From Streptococcus massiliensis DSM 18628 (GTDB lineage Bacteria > Bacillota > Bacilli > Lactobacillales > Streptococcaceae), in contig NZ_KB904376.1 in the NCBI RefSeq assembly GCF_000380065.1, forward strand, positions 1 to 64,000: DNA of 64,000 bases, written 5' to 3'. The position numbers were made by a program, and so were the translations under genes. Shown in pieces: positions 10,457 through 18,828 of the stretch. A model generated the notes under the pieces. The model was not told the DNA's origin, did no database searches, and saw only the letters and a list, made by a program, of their open reading frames with translations. Positions within the stretch are counted from its first letter, which is position 1; each line of letters opens with the position of its first letter.

Positions 10457-11809
10457 ATGGCAGAGATAGAAGAATTGCGGCTGCAGCCGCAAGATATTTT
10501 GGCGGAGCAGTCTGTGCTAGGCGCTATCTTTTTGGATGAGAGTAAGTTGGTCTTTGTGCGAGAGTATATCGAACCAACAGACTTCTTTAAATATGCTAAC
10601 CGCTTGATTTTTAAGGCCATGATTGACTTGGCGGATCGTGGAGATGCCATTGATGCAACGACGGTCAGAAATATTTTAGACAGCCAAGATGATTTGCAAA
10701 ATATCGGCGGTTTGACTTACTTAGTTGAAGTAGTTAATGCAGTACCGACCAGCGCCAATGCAGAATACTATGCTAAAATTGTTGCAGAAAAGGCGACCTT
10801 GCGTCGCCTGATTTCGCGTTTGACAGAGTCTGTCAATCAGGCTTATGAAGCAGCAAATTCGGCGGATGAAATCATTGCGAGTGCCGAAAAAGCATTGATT
10901 GATGTTAGCGAGAATGCCAACCGCAGTGGTTTCAGAAATATAAAGGATATTCTTAATCTAAATTTTGAGAGCCTTGAAGTGCGTTCGCAACAGTCATCTA
11001 GCATTACAGGAATTGCGACGGGTTATCCAGAATTGGATCGTATGACGACTGGTTTGCATGAAGAAGAACTGATTATTTTGGCAGCTCGTCCCGCTGTGGG
11101 GAAGACAGCCTTTGCCCTCAACATTGCTCAGAATATCGGAACTAAGTTAAATAAATCAGTGGCGATTTTTTCTTTAGAGATGGGGGCTGAAAGTCTGGTC
11201 GATCGGATGCTGGCATCTGAAGGTTTGATTGAGTCGCACTCCATTCGGACGGGACAATTAACCGAGGAAGAATGGCAGAAGTATACTATTGCTCAGGGAA
11301 ATTTGGCTGGCGCAGGGATTTATATTGATGATACACCGGGGATTCGGATTACCGAGATTCGTTCGCGGGCGCGTAAGCTGGCTCAAGAAACAGGGGATCT
11401 GGGTTTGATTTTGATTGACTATTTGCAGTTGATTACAGGAACTGGGCGGGAAAATCGTCAGCAGGAAGTTTCTGAAATTTCGCGTCAATTAAAGATTTTA
11501 GCTAAGGAATTAAAAGTTCCTGTGCTTGCTCTCAGTCAGCTCTCGCGTGGTGTGGAGCAACGTCAGGATAAGCGCCCCGTGCTGTCAGATATTCGTGAGT
11601 CGGGCTCAATTGAGCAGGATGCGGACATCGTTGCCTTTCTCTATCGTGATGATTATTACGAGCGGAACGGTGGAGACGAAAATGCTATTCCCAACAACAA
11701 GGTTGAAGTCATCATTGAGAAAAACCGGAGTGGGGCGCGTGGGACAGTCGAGTTAATTTTCCAGAAAGAGTATAATAAATTTTCAAGTATTTCCAAAAGG
11801 GAGGGCTAA
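10457..11809 (+). CDS. dnaB: Replicative DNA helicase DnaB
   Basis: This 450-residue hexameric helicase unwinds DNA ahead of the replication fork. The N-terminal domain (LRLQPQDILAEQSVLGAIF) spans residues 1-150. The RecA-like ATPase domain has Walker A ARPAVGKTAF near 213 and Walker B LILIDYLQLI near 321, followed by the DnaB motif LSQLSRGVEQR. Length and motifs are normal, and no intein is present. AAGGAG precedes the ATG. Confidence 0.97.
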   Translation: MAEIEELRLQPQDILAEQSVLGAIFLDESKLVFVREYIEPTDFFKYANRLIFKAMIDLADRGDAIDATTVRNILDSQDDLQNIGGLTYLVEVVNAVPTSANAEYYAKIVAEKATLRRLISRLTESVNQAYEAANSADEIIASAEKALIDVSENANRSGFRNIKDILNLNFESLEVRSQQSSSITGIATGYPELDRMTTGLHEEELIILAARPAVGKTAFALNIAQNIGTKLNKSVAIFSLEMGAESLVDRMLASEGLIESHSIRTGQLTEEEWQKYTIAQGNLAGAGIYIDDTPGIRITEIRSRARKLAQETGDLGLILIDYLQLITGTGRENRQQEVSEISRQLKILAKELKVPVLALSQLSRGVEQRQDKRPVLSDIRESGSIEQDADIVAFLYRDDYYERNGGDENAIPNNKVEVIIEKNRSGARGTVELIFQKEYNKFSSISKREG

Positions 11810-11812
11810 AGT

Positions 11813-12112
11813 ATGAGTGATGCATTCACAGATGTTGCAAAAATGAAAAAAATCAAAGAGGATATTAAAAATCATGAGGGTGGACTTGTGTCCATGACTC
11901 TAGAGAATGGCCGTAAGCGCCAAAAGGATAAAATTGGCCGTTTAACAGAGGTTTATCCATCCCTTTTTATCGTGGAATATACTCAAGATGGGTCCATCCC
12001 TGTTGAAGGCTCAACGACCTACGTGGAATCTTATACGTATTCAGATATTTTGACGGAAAAGAATCTGATCCGCTATCTGACTGATGAAGAAGCAGCTGAA
12101 TTGAAAGGATAG
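11813..12112 (+). CDS. Veg family protein
   Basis: A small cytosolic protein of 99 residues matching the Veg family of Firmicutes (DVAKMKKIKEDIKNHEG near the start, then FIVEYTQDG). Veg in Bacillus has been linked to biofilm gene control, but its biochemical role is unsettled. It starts 3 bases after the dnaB stop and so is probably co-transcribed. GGGAGG lies in the end of dnaB. Confidence 0.8.
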   Translation: MSDAFTDVAKMKKIKEDIKNHEGGLVSMTLENGRKRQKDKIGRLTEVYPSLFIVEYTQDGSIPVEGSTTYVESYTYSDILTEKNLIRYLTDEEAAELKG

Positions 12113-12130
12113 CTATCCTAAGCAAAACGG

Positions 12131-12159
12131 TTGACATTTAGTCATGTTTGCGCTATCAT
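12131..12159 (+). promoter_or_regulatory. Promoter of the thiamine-precursor transport operon
   Basis: TTGACA at 12131-12136 and TATCAT at 12154-12159 are 17 bases apart. The predicted start at about 12166 is just ahead of the riboswitch. Confidence 0.85.
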
Positions 12160-12171
12160 GAATATACAATA

Positions 12172-12250
<79 letters not shown>

Positions 12251-12304
12251 AAAAGATTTGATGCTAAAACTTAGTATCATCTATTTTGATGAGGTAATCA
12301 TGCG

Positions 12305-12335
12305 ACGCGATTTTCATAGGAAAGTCGCGTTTTTG
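12305..12335 (+). terminator. Riboswitch-controlled terminator
   Basis: The stem ACGCGATTTTC / GAAAGTCGCGT has one G-T pair and is followed by a T-run. It sits between the TPP aptamer and the first structural gene, which is the usual arrangement for transcriptional control by TPP. Confidence 0.8.
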
Positions 12336-12352
12336 TTATAGGAGAAAATGAA

Positions 12353-12643
12353 ATGAAGGCGAGCATTGCTTTACAAATTTTACCTTTGACGGCAGGCGAA
12401 AGTCGCTTGGCTGTGATTGACAAGGTCATTGATTTTTTAAATCAACAACAAGTGAAAACGGTTGTCACACCCTTTGAAACTGTTCTAGAAGGAGAGTGGG
12501 AAGAGCTGATCCATATTCTCCAACAAGCTATAGAACTGGCAGGAGAAGAAGCGGACAATATCTTTGCCAATGTGAAAATAAATTATGGAGAGATTTTATC
12601 AATTGATGAAAAACTTGAAAAATATCGCACGACAGCAGATTAG
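12353..12643 (+). CDS. Thiamine-binding protein, MTH1187/YkoF-like family
   Basis: This 96-residue single-domain protein (ASIALQILPLTAGESRLAV…) belongs to the family related to one half of YkoF, which binds thiamine or its pyrimidine precursor in the cytosol. It is the first gene after the TPP riboswitch and overlaps the permease gene, which supports a role in sensing or handling imported precursor. GGAGAAAATGAA precedes the ATG at 12353. The ligand is inferred from context. Confidence 0.8.
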   Translation: MKASIALQILPLTAGESRLAVIDKVIDFLNQQQVKTVVTPFETVLEGEWEELIHILQQAIELAGEEADNIFANVKINYGEILSIDEKLEKYRTTAD

Positions 12644-13364
12644 CCTGCTAGGAATGCTAGCTCTGCTCTTACTGTGGCAGTTACTGGGCTTTCTGCATTT
12701 GCTGCCCAAGTTTATTTTACCGACGCCTTTGGAAATCTTGGCTGCTTTTGGGCGCGATAGTTCGCTCCTCGCCTTTCATACTTGGGCAACCTTGAAAGTC
12801 GCCCTCTTGGGGCTCTTTTTAGGCGTGTTAATCGCTTGTCTGCTAGCTGTGCTCATGGATAGCCTATCTTGGCTCAATGATTTGATTTATCCGCTCATGG
12901 TGGTGGTGCAGACCATTCCGACTATTGCCTTGGCGCCAATTTTAGTCCTGTGGCTGGGTTATGGTATCTTGCCTAAGATTGTCCTTATTATCCTGACAAC
13001 AACCTTTCCAATCATTGTCAGCATTCTCGACGGTTTTAGGCATTGCGATAAGGACACGCTTCTGCTCTTTCAGCTCATGCGAGCCAATCGCAGGCAAATT
13101 CTCTGGCATTTTAAAATTCCAGCCTGTCTGCCTTATTTTTACGCGGGCTTGCGGGTCAGCGTTTCCTACGCTTTTGTCACAACCGTTGTGTCGGAGTGGC
13201 TGGGCGGTTTTGAAGGGCTCGGTGTCTATATGATTCAGTCTAAAAAGCTTTTTCAGTACGACACCATGTTTGCCATTATTATTCTGATTTCGCTGATTAG
13301 CCTCCTGGGCATGAAATTAGTCGATGTCAGTGAAAGATACGTCATTAAATGGAAAAGAGCCTAG
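12606..13364 (+). CDS. ABC transporter permease, thiamine precursor uptake
   Basis: A 252-residue permease of the binding-protein-dependent (SsuC/ThiX-type) family with about six membrane segments. The coupling segment is ATKE-like, around MRANRRQILWHFKIPACLPYFYAG split near residue 160 and carrying the conserved glycine. The start is uncertain: ATG at 12585 adds 7 residues, while ATG at 12606 is preceded by GGAGAG at a long distance. I prefer 12606. The gene overlaps the end of the thiamine-binding gene and is followed by the lipoprotein gene. Confidence 0.85.
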   Translation: MKNLKNIARQQISLLGMLALLLLWQLLGFLHLLPKFILPTPLEILAAFGRDSSLLAFHTWATLKVALLGLFLGVLIACLLAVLMDSLSWLNDLIYPLMVVVQTIPTIALAPILVLWLGYGILPKIVLIILTTTFPIIVSILDGFRHCDKDTLLLFQLMRANRRQILWHFKIPACLPYFYAGLRVSVSYAFVTTVVSEWLGGFEGLGVYMIQSKKLFQYDTMFAIIILISLISLLGMKLVDVSERYVIKWKRA

Positions 13365-13390
13365 TCTCTTCCACAAAAAAGGAGAACATC

Positions 13391-14395
13391 ATGAAAAAAT
13401 GTCGATTTTTATGGACAAGTTTTAGTGTAGCCTTGCTTGTTTTGCTAGCTGCTTGTGGGCAAAAGGGTGGGCAGTCTGCTGCTGGGCAGAAAATTGATTT
13501 TATCCTCGATTGGTCACCCAACACCAATCATACGGGGCTTTATGTGGCCAAAGAAAAGGGTTATTTTAAGGAAGCGGGACTGGATGTGGACATCAAGTTG
13601 CCGCCCGAGGACAGTACGTCTGACCTGATTATCAACGGCAAGGCGCCTTTTGGGATTTATTTTCAAGACTCCATGGCGAAAAAGTTGGAAAAGGGGGCAG
13701 AGATTACAGCAGTAGCTGCTCTGGTTGAGCACAATACCTCAGGCATTATTTCCAAAAAATCTGCCAATATCAAGAGTCCCAAAGATTTGGCTGGCAAAAA
13801 ATACGGCACTTGGAATGACCCGATTGAGCTGGGCATGATAAAGACTTTGGTTGAGTCGCAAGGCGCTGCTTTTGACCAAGTGGAAAAAGTTCCTAACAAT
13901 GACTCCAATTCAACGACGCCGATTGCAAATGGCCTTTTTGATGCGGCTTGGATTTACTACGGCTGGGACGGGCTCATGGCTAAGTCGCAGGGAATGGAGA
14001 CCTATTTCTTCTACATGCGCGACTATGTGCCAGAATTTGACTACTATTCGCCAGTGATTATCGCCAACAACGACTATCTGAAAAACCATAAAGAGGAAGC
14101 CAAAAAGCTGGTTCAGGCGATTAAAAAAGGCTATCAGTATGCCATGGAACATCCAGAAGAAGCGGCTGATATGCTCATTAAAAATGCACCAGAGCTCAAA
14201 AGCAAGCGTGATTTTGTCCTTGAGTCGCAGCAATATCTCTCCAAGCAATACGCTGAAAAGAAAGAAAGCTGGGGGCAATTTGATGCAAGCCGCTGGAATG
14301 CTTTCTACAAGTGGGCAAAAGACAATGATTTGGTCAAAAAAGACCTGACAGACAAAGGATTTACCAACGAATTTGTGAAAGATGACAAAAATTGA
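13391..14395 (+). CDS. ABC transporter substrate-binding lipoprotein, NMT1/THI5-like
   Basis: This 334-residue lipoprotein has the lipobox LLAAC with the modified cysteine near residue 19. The mature part matches the NMT1/THI5-like fold (DFILDWSPNTNHTGLYVAKE, then ISTGK-type segments), which in ThiY-type proteins binds formylaminopyrimidine or hydroxymethylpyrimidine. I start at the ATG at 13391, which has AAGGAG upstream. An in-frame earlier ATG overlaps the permease and lacks a signal peptide. It is the extracytoplasmic receptor of the system. Confidence 0.88.
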   Translation: MKKCRFLWTSFSVALLVLLAACGQKGGQSAAGQKIDFILDWSPNTNHTGLYVAKEKGYFKEAGLDVDIKLPPEDSTSDLIINGKAPFGIYFQDSMAKKLEKGAEITAVAALVEHNTSGIISKKSANIKSPKDLAGKKYGTWNDPIELGMIKTLVESQGAAFDQVEKVPNNDSNSTTPIANGLFDAAWIYYGWDGLMAKSQGMETYFFYMRDYVPEFDYYSPVIIANNDYLKNHKEEAKKLVQAIKKGYQYAMEHPEEAADMLIKNAPELKSKRDFVLESQQYLSKQYAEKKESWGQFDASRWNAFYKWAKDNDLVKKDLTDKGFTNEFVKDDKN

Positions 14396-15107
14396 GATTA
14401 GAAATGTAAACTATGCTTACGATAGCGAAAAAATTTTACAGGATATAAGCCTGCAAGTGGCTTCGGGCGAAATTGTCTCTATTTTGGGGCCGAGCGGCGT
14501 GGGCAAAACGACCCTCTTTAACTTGATTGCAGGGATTTTGCAGCCGCAGGCAGGCTCAATCATCCTTGACGACCAAGAAAATCCCAAGGGGCGGGTCAGC
14601 TACATGCTGCAAAAGGACTTGCTCCTGGAGCACAAGACCGTTCTTGGCAATGTTGTCCTGCCCTTGCTCATTCAAAAAGTGCCCAAAAAAGAAGCGTTCG
14701 AGCGGGCAGATGAGATTTTGTCTACCTTTCAGCTGGACGGTGTGCGGGACAAGTATCCGCATGAACTGTCAGGCGGCATGCGGCAGCGCGTGGCTTTGCT
14801 GCGTACCTATCTCTTTGGGTACAAGCTCTTCTTGCTGGACGAGGCTTTTTCTGCCTTGGACGAATTGACCAAAATGGAGCTGCACCGCTGGTATCTGGAT
14901 ATTCACGAGCGGCTGGGCCTGACGACTCTCATTATCACCCACAGCATTGAGGAAGCGTTGACTCTGAGTGACCGGATTTATCTCTTGAAAAATCGTCCCG
15001 GACAAATCGTGGCAGAGCTAGACTTGGCTTGGACGGACACCGAAGACAAAGAAATCCAAAAGCTAGCCTACAAGCAGGAGATTTTAAGGATTTTGGGGTT
15101 GGAGTAA
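14382..15107 (+). CDS. ABC transporter ATP-binding protein, thiamine precursor uptake
   Basis: A 241-residue ATPase with Walker A GPSGVGKTT (about 36-44), signature LSGGMRQR (about 128), Walker B LFLLDEAFSALD (about 148) and the switch histidine in IITHSIEEA. It overlaps the lipoprotein gene by 14 bases and closes the operon. Its last 125 bases are repeated, with 92% identity, at 17562-17686 on the far side of the rgg-MFS pair. Confidence 0.92.
   Translation: MTKIEIRNVNYAYDSEKILQDISLQVASGEIVSILGPSGVGKTTLFNLIAGILQPQAGSIILDDQENPKGRVSYMLQKDLLLEHKTVLGNVVLPLLIQKVPKKEAFERADEILSTFQLDGVRDKYPHELSGGMRQRVALLRTYLFGYKLFLLDEAFSALDELTKMELHRWYLDIHERLGLTTLIITHSIEEALTLSDRIYLLKNRPGQIVAELDLAWTDTEDKEIQKLAYKQEILRILGLE
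14977..15101 (+). repeat. Direct repeat, copy A (3' end of the thiamine ATPase gene)
   Basis: These 125 bases match 17562-17686 without gaps and with 10 substitutions by my count. Copy A ends the intact ATPase gene. Copy B is an isolated in-frame tail in front of the rpsD promoter. Together they bracket the rgg-MFS pair. Confidence 0.9.
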
Positions 15108-15125
15108 AAACTACTCCAACTTTTT
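15098..15125 (+). terminator. Intrinsic terminator of the thiamine transport operon
   Basis: GTTGGAGTA / TACTCCAAC is a perfect 9-bp stem with a 5-base loop followed by five T residues. The left arm includes the ATPase stop codon. This hairpin is present after copy A but not after copy B of the repeat. Confidence 0.85.
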
Positions 15126-15157
15126 GTTATAATGAGATTAAAAGAGAGGAGTAAGGT

Positions 15158-16030
15158 ATGCAAGATTTATTTCACATGGGACAGATTTTTAAGGAATTGC
15201 GGATAGGAAGAAATATATCGTTAAAAGAAGCTACAGGAGATCAATTTTCATATTCTATGCTCAGCCGATTTGAAAATGGAGAATCTGATTTATCTGCTCA
15301 GAAACTACTGGTTGCACTTGAAAATATACGTACAGACTTGTCGGAATTTGTTTATCTAGTAAGAGGTTTTAAACCAACAGCTTATACTCGTTTAAAGAGA
15401 GAAATTTGGCATTATCAGGAAAAAAAAGATCAAGAAAGTCTAACTAAATTATATGAACAAGAAATTACGAATTATCAAGCCAATCCTAAACAACCTTATC
15501 ATTTGTTGAATGCTATCCTTATCAAAGGTCATATGGTTATGTTTGATGAGAGTATTGAAGCTACGTCGGAGGAATTATCTTTCTTATATGACTATCTTTT
15601 TTCTGTTGAGATATGGGGACTTTATGAGTTGAGTTTTTTTGCGGATGTTTCGCCTCTTTTGAACTTAGATCTTTATTTTCGCTATACGAGGGAAATGTTA
15701 CAAAGAGTCGATTTTTTTGTAAGCCTAGAGGAGCATCGAACCTACATTCAATCAATTTTACTAAATGGTTTTCTTAAGTCGATTGATGAAAAGAATAGTA
15801 TGCGCGCTTCGTATTTCCAGAAGAAAATAGAGGAGTATTCTTTTACAGAAAATAGTATGTATCTCAGGACTGTACATTTATTTGCAACAGGACAGTTTGA
15901 GCACGTCAAGGGAAATCAAGCACAAGGAGTTTCTAAAATGAAAGATGCAATTCGAATCTTTCGACTATTGAACTGTACAGAAAGTGCTGATTACTATGAA
16001 GAGGGGCTGAAAGCCATATTGAAAATTTGA
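15158..16030 (+). CDS. Rgg/GadR/MutR family transcriptional regulator
   Basis: This 290-residue regulator has an N-terminal helix-turn-helix (MGQIFKELRIGRNISLKEAT to LSRFENGESDLS, residues 7-48) and a long helical repeat domain that in Rgg proteins binds peptide pheromones. GAGGAG precedes the ATG, and a TATAAT at 15128-15133 is the probable -10. It lies upstream of an MFS gene with a palindrome between them. I find no obvious hydrophobic pheromone ORF beside it. Low-GC codon use differs from the GC-richer thiamine genes, in keeping with insertion. Confidence 0.88.
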   Translation: MQDLFHMGQIFKELRIGRNISLKEATGDQFSYSMLSRFENGESDLSAQKLLVALENIRTDLSEFVYLVRGFKPTAYTRLKREIWHYQEKKDQESLTKLYEQEITNYQANPKQPYHLLNAILIKGHMVMFDESIEATSEELSFLYDYLFSVEIWGLYELSFFADVSPLLNLDLYFRYTREMLQRVDFFVSLEEHRTYIQSILLNGFLKSIDEKNSMRASYFQKKIEEYSFTENSMYLRTVHLFATGQFEHVKGNQAQGVSKMKDAIRIFRLLNCTESADYYEEGLKAILKI

Positions 16031-16074
16031 ATAAATGCAAACACATATTATTTTTAGGAATAAATAATTTATAC

Positions 16075-16114
16075 AAAACTAGTGTAGGGGTTAGCCTTAG
16101 ACTAGTTTTTTTTG
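16075..16114 (+). terminator. Intrinsic terminator after rgg
   Basis: The stem AAAACTAGTGTAGGG / CCTTAGACTAGTTTT has two imperfect positions and a GTTAG-type loop, and runs into a stretch of eight T residues. Confidence 0.8.
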
Positions 16115-16124
16115 TATAAAAAAG

Positions 16125-16146
16125 TTCTTTGAATATTTTCAAAGAA
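16125..16146. promoter_or_regulatory. Perfect palindrome upstream of the MFS gene, candidate Rgg operator
   Basis: TTCTTTGAA and TTCAAAGAA form perfect 9-base arms around TATT. No T-run follows, and it lies 25 bases upstream of a TATACT -10-like box (16171-16176). The position suggests an operator for the neighbouring Rgg. That is inference. Confidence 0.5.
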
Positions 16147-16186
16147 TCAGCAAGATGGTAAAAATCAGCTATACTAGTTTTATCAA

Positions 16187-16375
16187 ATGAATGGTAAAAG
16201 CATAACAAAAGAGTTAATGATAAGTTGTGCAATCCTGTCTGATAAGGATGAAAAGTTGCAAAAAGAGCTCTTATGTGTTGTAGGACATTATAAAGAAATT
16301 ATAGGTGAAAAGAATGCGTCTTTTAAAAACAAATCCACTCTACCGAGTGATAACCATCTCACGTATGCTGAGTAG
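16187..16375 (+). CDS. Doubtful 62-residue hypothetical ORF upstream of the MFS gene
   Basis: The ORF encodes a mostly hydrophilic peptide (MNGKSITKELMISCAILSDK at its start) and overlaps the first 62 bases of the MFS gene in another frame. No Shine-Dalgarno sequence precedes its ATG. The amino-acid composition is protein-like over the first 44 residues. It may be a remnant or a short leader ORF. I do not recognise it. Confidence 0.25.
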   Translation: MNGKSITKELMISCAILSDKDEKLQKELLCVVGHYKEIIGEKNASFKNKSTLPSDNHLTYAE

Positions 16376-17552
16376 TTTAGGTTCTTATATTTATAATCTT
16401 GTATTCGTGATTTATGCTGCCAGTATGCCTCATAAAAATATAGCAATTTTTATTGCTAATCTTATTATGGTATTGCCAACCATGTTTACTTTTTTTGTAG
16501 GTATTCAGGCTGATCGAACAGAAAAAAAGGCTCGAAACCTTCTTGTTATAGGTTTTATACAGGCTGTTCTTTTTCTCTTAGTCGCGATTATTATTGCCAA
16601 TCAAACTTTTTTGATTTTTTCTACAGTGTGTATTATAAATCTAGTAACGGATATATTGAGTGATTATTCAGCTGGTTTGAGAATGCCTATTATTCAAAAT
16701 AATGTGGCAAAAGATGACCTTTATGTAGCTTATTCGTTTACTCAATTTACATCTTATATTTGTAATATCGCAGGTCAAACTTTTGGAGTTTGGTTATTGA
16801 CAACATCTGGAAATAATTTTGCTTTGGTGGCCTTGGTAAATGCTCTATCTTTTCTAGTTTCTTCCATTGTCCTCTTGCGTCATCGTCAGGTGTTAACACA
16901 TGAACCAGTTCAGAAAAAGGAAAAGGAATCCTTGTTTGTTCTCTTACATGTAAATTTTAGACAAATGGAAAGGATTTTTAAAGAGGCAGAAGGCACCTCT
17001 TTAATTAGGCTCTTATCAGCAATTCTTTTAATGAATGCAGTTGGTGGGGCAATTACAGGGATTTATAATTTTTACTTTTTGGAACACACTTTATTAGGAT
17101 TGAGCTATGGTCAATCTTTACTAGCGATAGAGATTATCATGCTTGTTGGAGCTATTTTAGGAAGTTTAGTGACTAATGATTATTTTAGTAAGCAATCTTT
17201 TTCTTTCTTGCTTTCTTGTAATAGTATTTTATTTACACTTGTTGGTTTAGTAAATCTTTCAGGAATTGCCGATTGGTTGGGGCTAATTCTTCTGTTTTTG
17301 GCAGCTTATTTGATGGGGAAATCTATGCCTAAGTTAGATGCTCTTCTTATGGCTAATCTTCCAGCAGATACATTGGCACAGAGCAACAGCTTATTGACAA
17401 TGCTTTTTACTCTAACTTTGCCACTAGGAACGGCGGCATTCTCTCTCCTTGCTACTGTCAATATGAAATTATGTTGGTTAATATTTAGTTTCATAGCAGC
17501 TATAGCAATGATTATTGCCATAGTTCGTCCCACAAAGCAACCTCGGACTTGA
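16314..17552 (+). CDS. MFS transporter
   Basis: This membrane protein of 412 residues has about twelve hydrophobic segments and an MFS-type cytoplasmic loop after segment 2 (GIQADRTEKKARN, about 63-75). It resembles drug or small-molecule efflux permeases found beside Rgg regulators. I start at the ATG at 16314, 6 bases after AGGTG; a GTG at 16305 would overlap that site. The substrate is unknown. It probably belongs to the regulon of the upstream Rgg. Confidence 0.85.
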   Translation: MRLLKTNPLYRVITISRMLSSLGSYIYNLVFVIYAASMPHKNIAIFIANLIMVLPTMFTFFVGIQADRTEKKARNLLVIGFIQAVLFLLVAIIIANQTFLIFSTVCIINLVTDILSDYSAGLRMPIIQNNVAKDDLYVAYSFTQFTSYICNIAGQTFGVWLLTTSGNNFALVALVNALSFLVSSIVLLRHRQVLTHEPVQKKEKESLFVLLHVNFRQMERIFKEAEGTSLIRLLSAILLMNAVGGAITGIYNFYFLEHTLLGLSYGQSLLAIEIIMLVGAILGSLVTNDYFSKQSFSFLLSCNSILFTLVGLVNLSGIADWLGLILLFLAAYLMGKSMPKLDALLMANLPADTLAQSNSLLTMLFTLTLPLGTAAFSLLATVNMKLCWLIFSFIAAIAMIIAIVRPTKQPRT

Positions 17553-17561
17553 ATAATTGAG

Positions 17562-17689
17562 TTTATCTCTTGAAAAATCGTCCCGGGCAAATCGTGACAG
17601 AGCTAAACTTAACTTGGACAGATACCGAAGACAAAGAAATCCAGAAACTAGCCTATAAGCAGGAGATTTTAAGGATTTTGGGGTTGTAA
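17562..17689 (+). pseudogene. 3' fragment of a thiamine-precursor ATPase gene (copy B of the direct repeat)
   Basis: These bases read in frame as the last 41 residues of the ATP-binding protein (LLKNRPGQIVTELNLTWTDT…, ending ILGL and TAA). They match 14977-15101 with 10 substitutions and no gaps. Several are silent and others conservative, so it looks like a once-functional allele rather than random decay. No start or upstream gene body remains. The rpsD -35 box overlaps its end. Confidence 0.85.
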
Positions 17690-17712
17690 GCTCAAGCTAA
17701 ATGTGTTATAAT
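17684..17712 (+). promoter_or_regulatory. rpsD promoter
   Basis: TTGTAA at 17684-17689 and TATAAT at 17707-17712 are 17 bases apart. The -35 box overlaps the stop codon of the ATPase gene fragment, so any insertion upstream had to keep this tail intact. Confidence 0.75.
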
Positions 17713-17716
17713 AGCT

Positions 17717-17813
17717 TTCGTGCGAAATAATAGCAGGGCAAAATAAAGCTCGTCAACAGGTGTCTTGAAAGACAAGTAACCTTGGCTGTTTAGGCGAAGG
17801 GCATCTGCACGAA
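17717..17813 (+). ncRNA. Structured rpsD leader RNA, probably for S4 autoregulation
   Basis: TTCGTGC (17717-17723) pairs with GCACGAA (17807-17813) to close a domain. This contains an inner hairpin, TGTCTT/AAGACA (17761-17774), and GC-rich segments. In Firmicutes, rpsD leaders bind S4 and repress their own expression. I assign that role by position and structure, not by a covariance model. Confidence 0.6.
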
Positions 17814-17867
17814 TTAGGTTTGCTCAAGATTATTTCCCTCAAAAATAATCTATCAGGAGGACATAAC

Positions 17868-18479
17868 ATGTCACGTTATACAGGACCGTCTTGGAAACAA
17901 GCACGTCGTCTCGGCCTTTCATTGACAGGTACAGGTAAAGAGCTTGCTCGCCGTAACTATGTACCAGGTCAACACGGACCAAACAACCGCAGCAAATTGT
18001 CAGAATACGGTTTGCAATTAGCTGAAAAGCAAAAACTTCGCTTCACCTACGGTGTTGGTGAAAAACAATTCCGTAACTTGTTCGTACAAGCTGCAAAAAT
18101 CAAAGAAGGAACCCTTGGTTTCAACTTTATGACTCTTCTTGAACGCCGTTTGGACAATGTTGTTTACCGTCTTGGACTTGCAACTACTCGTCGTCAAGCG
18201 CGCCAATTCGTAAACCACGGTCACATCCTTGTGGACGGCAAACGCGTGGATATTCCTAGCTACCGCGTATCTGTCGGTCAAGTCATCTCTGTTCGCGAAA
18301 AATCAGCTAAAGTGCCAGCTATCCTTGAAGCAGTTGAAGCAACTCTTGGACGTCCAGCTTTCGTATCATTTGATGCTGAAAAATTGGAAGGATCACTCAC
18401 TCGCTTGCCAGAACGCGATGAAATCAATCCAGAAATCAACGAAGCACTTATCGTTGAATACTACAACAAACAACTTTAA
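17868..18479 (+). CDS. rpsD: 30S ribosomal protein S4
   Basis: This 203-residue primary 16S-binding protein begins [20 protein letters not shown]. The S4 RNA-binding domain lies at about residues 93-155 ([20 protein letters not shown]). The zinc cysteines of some S4 proteins are absent, as is usual in streptococci. I start at the ATG at 17868 after AGGAGG. An upstream ATG in frame falls in the leader. It is a single-gene unit with its own promoter and terminator. Confidence 0.97.
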   Translation: MSRYTGPSWKQARRLGLSLTGTGKELARRNYVPGQHGPNNRSKLSEYGLQLAEKQKLRFTYGVGEKQFRNLFVQAAKIKEGTLGFNFMTLLERRLDNVVYRLGLATTRRQARQFVNHGHILVDGKRVDIPSYRVSVGQVISVREKSAKVPAILEAVEATLGRPAFVSFDAEKLEGSLTRLPERDEINPEINEALIVEYYNKQL

Positions 18480-18489
18480 TTTCGATTAC

Positions 18490-18519
18490 AAAAAGATTGG
18501 GTTTCCCAGTCTTTTTTTG
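18490..18519 (+). terminator. Intrinsic terminator after rpsD
   Basis: AAGATTGGG / CCCAGTCTT with a TTT loop, followed by seven T residues. Confidence 0.9.
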
Positions 18520-18644
18520 TTTTGAAAATGAGCTGGGTTAATCTTATTCTTTTTGAAATATTGTCACAGAACGTCGTCTGTTTGTTATCTTTCCTTAATA
18601 GTGGCTTGTTATGATAGAGTTACTCAAGGAAAGGAAGAACAAAT

Positions 18645-18788
18645 ATGAGACAGTTTAAGATTTCAAATCACAAGATAGTAGAAGTGAGCCCACAGGCAGA
18701 TTTGACAATTAAAAACTTTCGCTTTAAAAAGAAATCAAGGTTATTGGAAAAAATATCACAACTTCTGCTGACAGGAAGAATTACATAA
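18645..18788 (+). CDS. Small basic hypothetical protein, 47 residues
   Basis: An ATG preceded by AAGGAAG encodes a lysine/arginine-rich 47-residue peptide (MRQFKISNHKIVEVSPQADL at the start, ending LLLTGRIT). No signal peptide or membrane segment is clear. A TATGAT at 18610-18615 may be its -10 box. It shares a bidirectional terminator with the convergent 31-residue gene. I do not recognise the family. Confidence 0.55.
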   Translation: MRQFKISNHKIVEVSPQADLTIKNFRFKKKSRLLEKISQLLLTGRIT

Positions 18789-18789
18789 G

Positions 18790-18822
18790 AAAACAGGCTG
18801 TCTTTGTGCAGCCTGTTTTTTA
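18790..18822. terminator. Bidirectional terminator between two convergent micro-genes
   Basis: AAAACAGGCTG / CAGCCTGTTTT with an 8-base loop, flanked by A- and T-runs on the two sides. It can end transcripts from either direction. Confidence 0.85.
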
Positions 18823-18828
18823 GAATTA

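Noticed and set aside
12585-12605. Earlier ATG for the thiamine-precursor permease
   Set aside because: No ribosome site precedes it and it adds only seven residues. It cannot be fully excluded.
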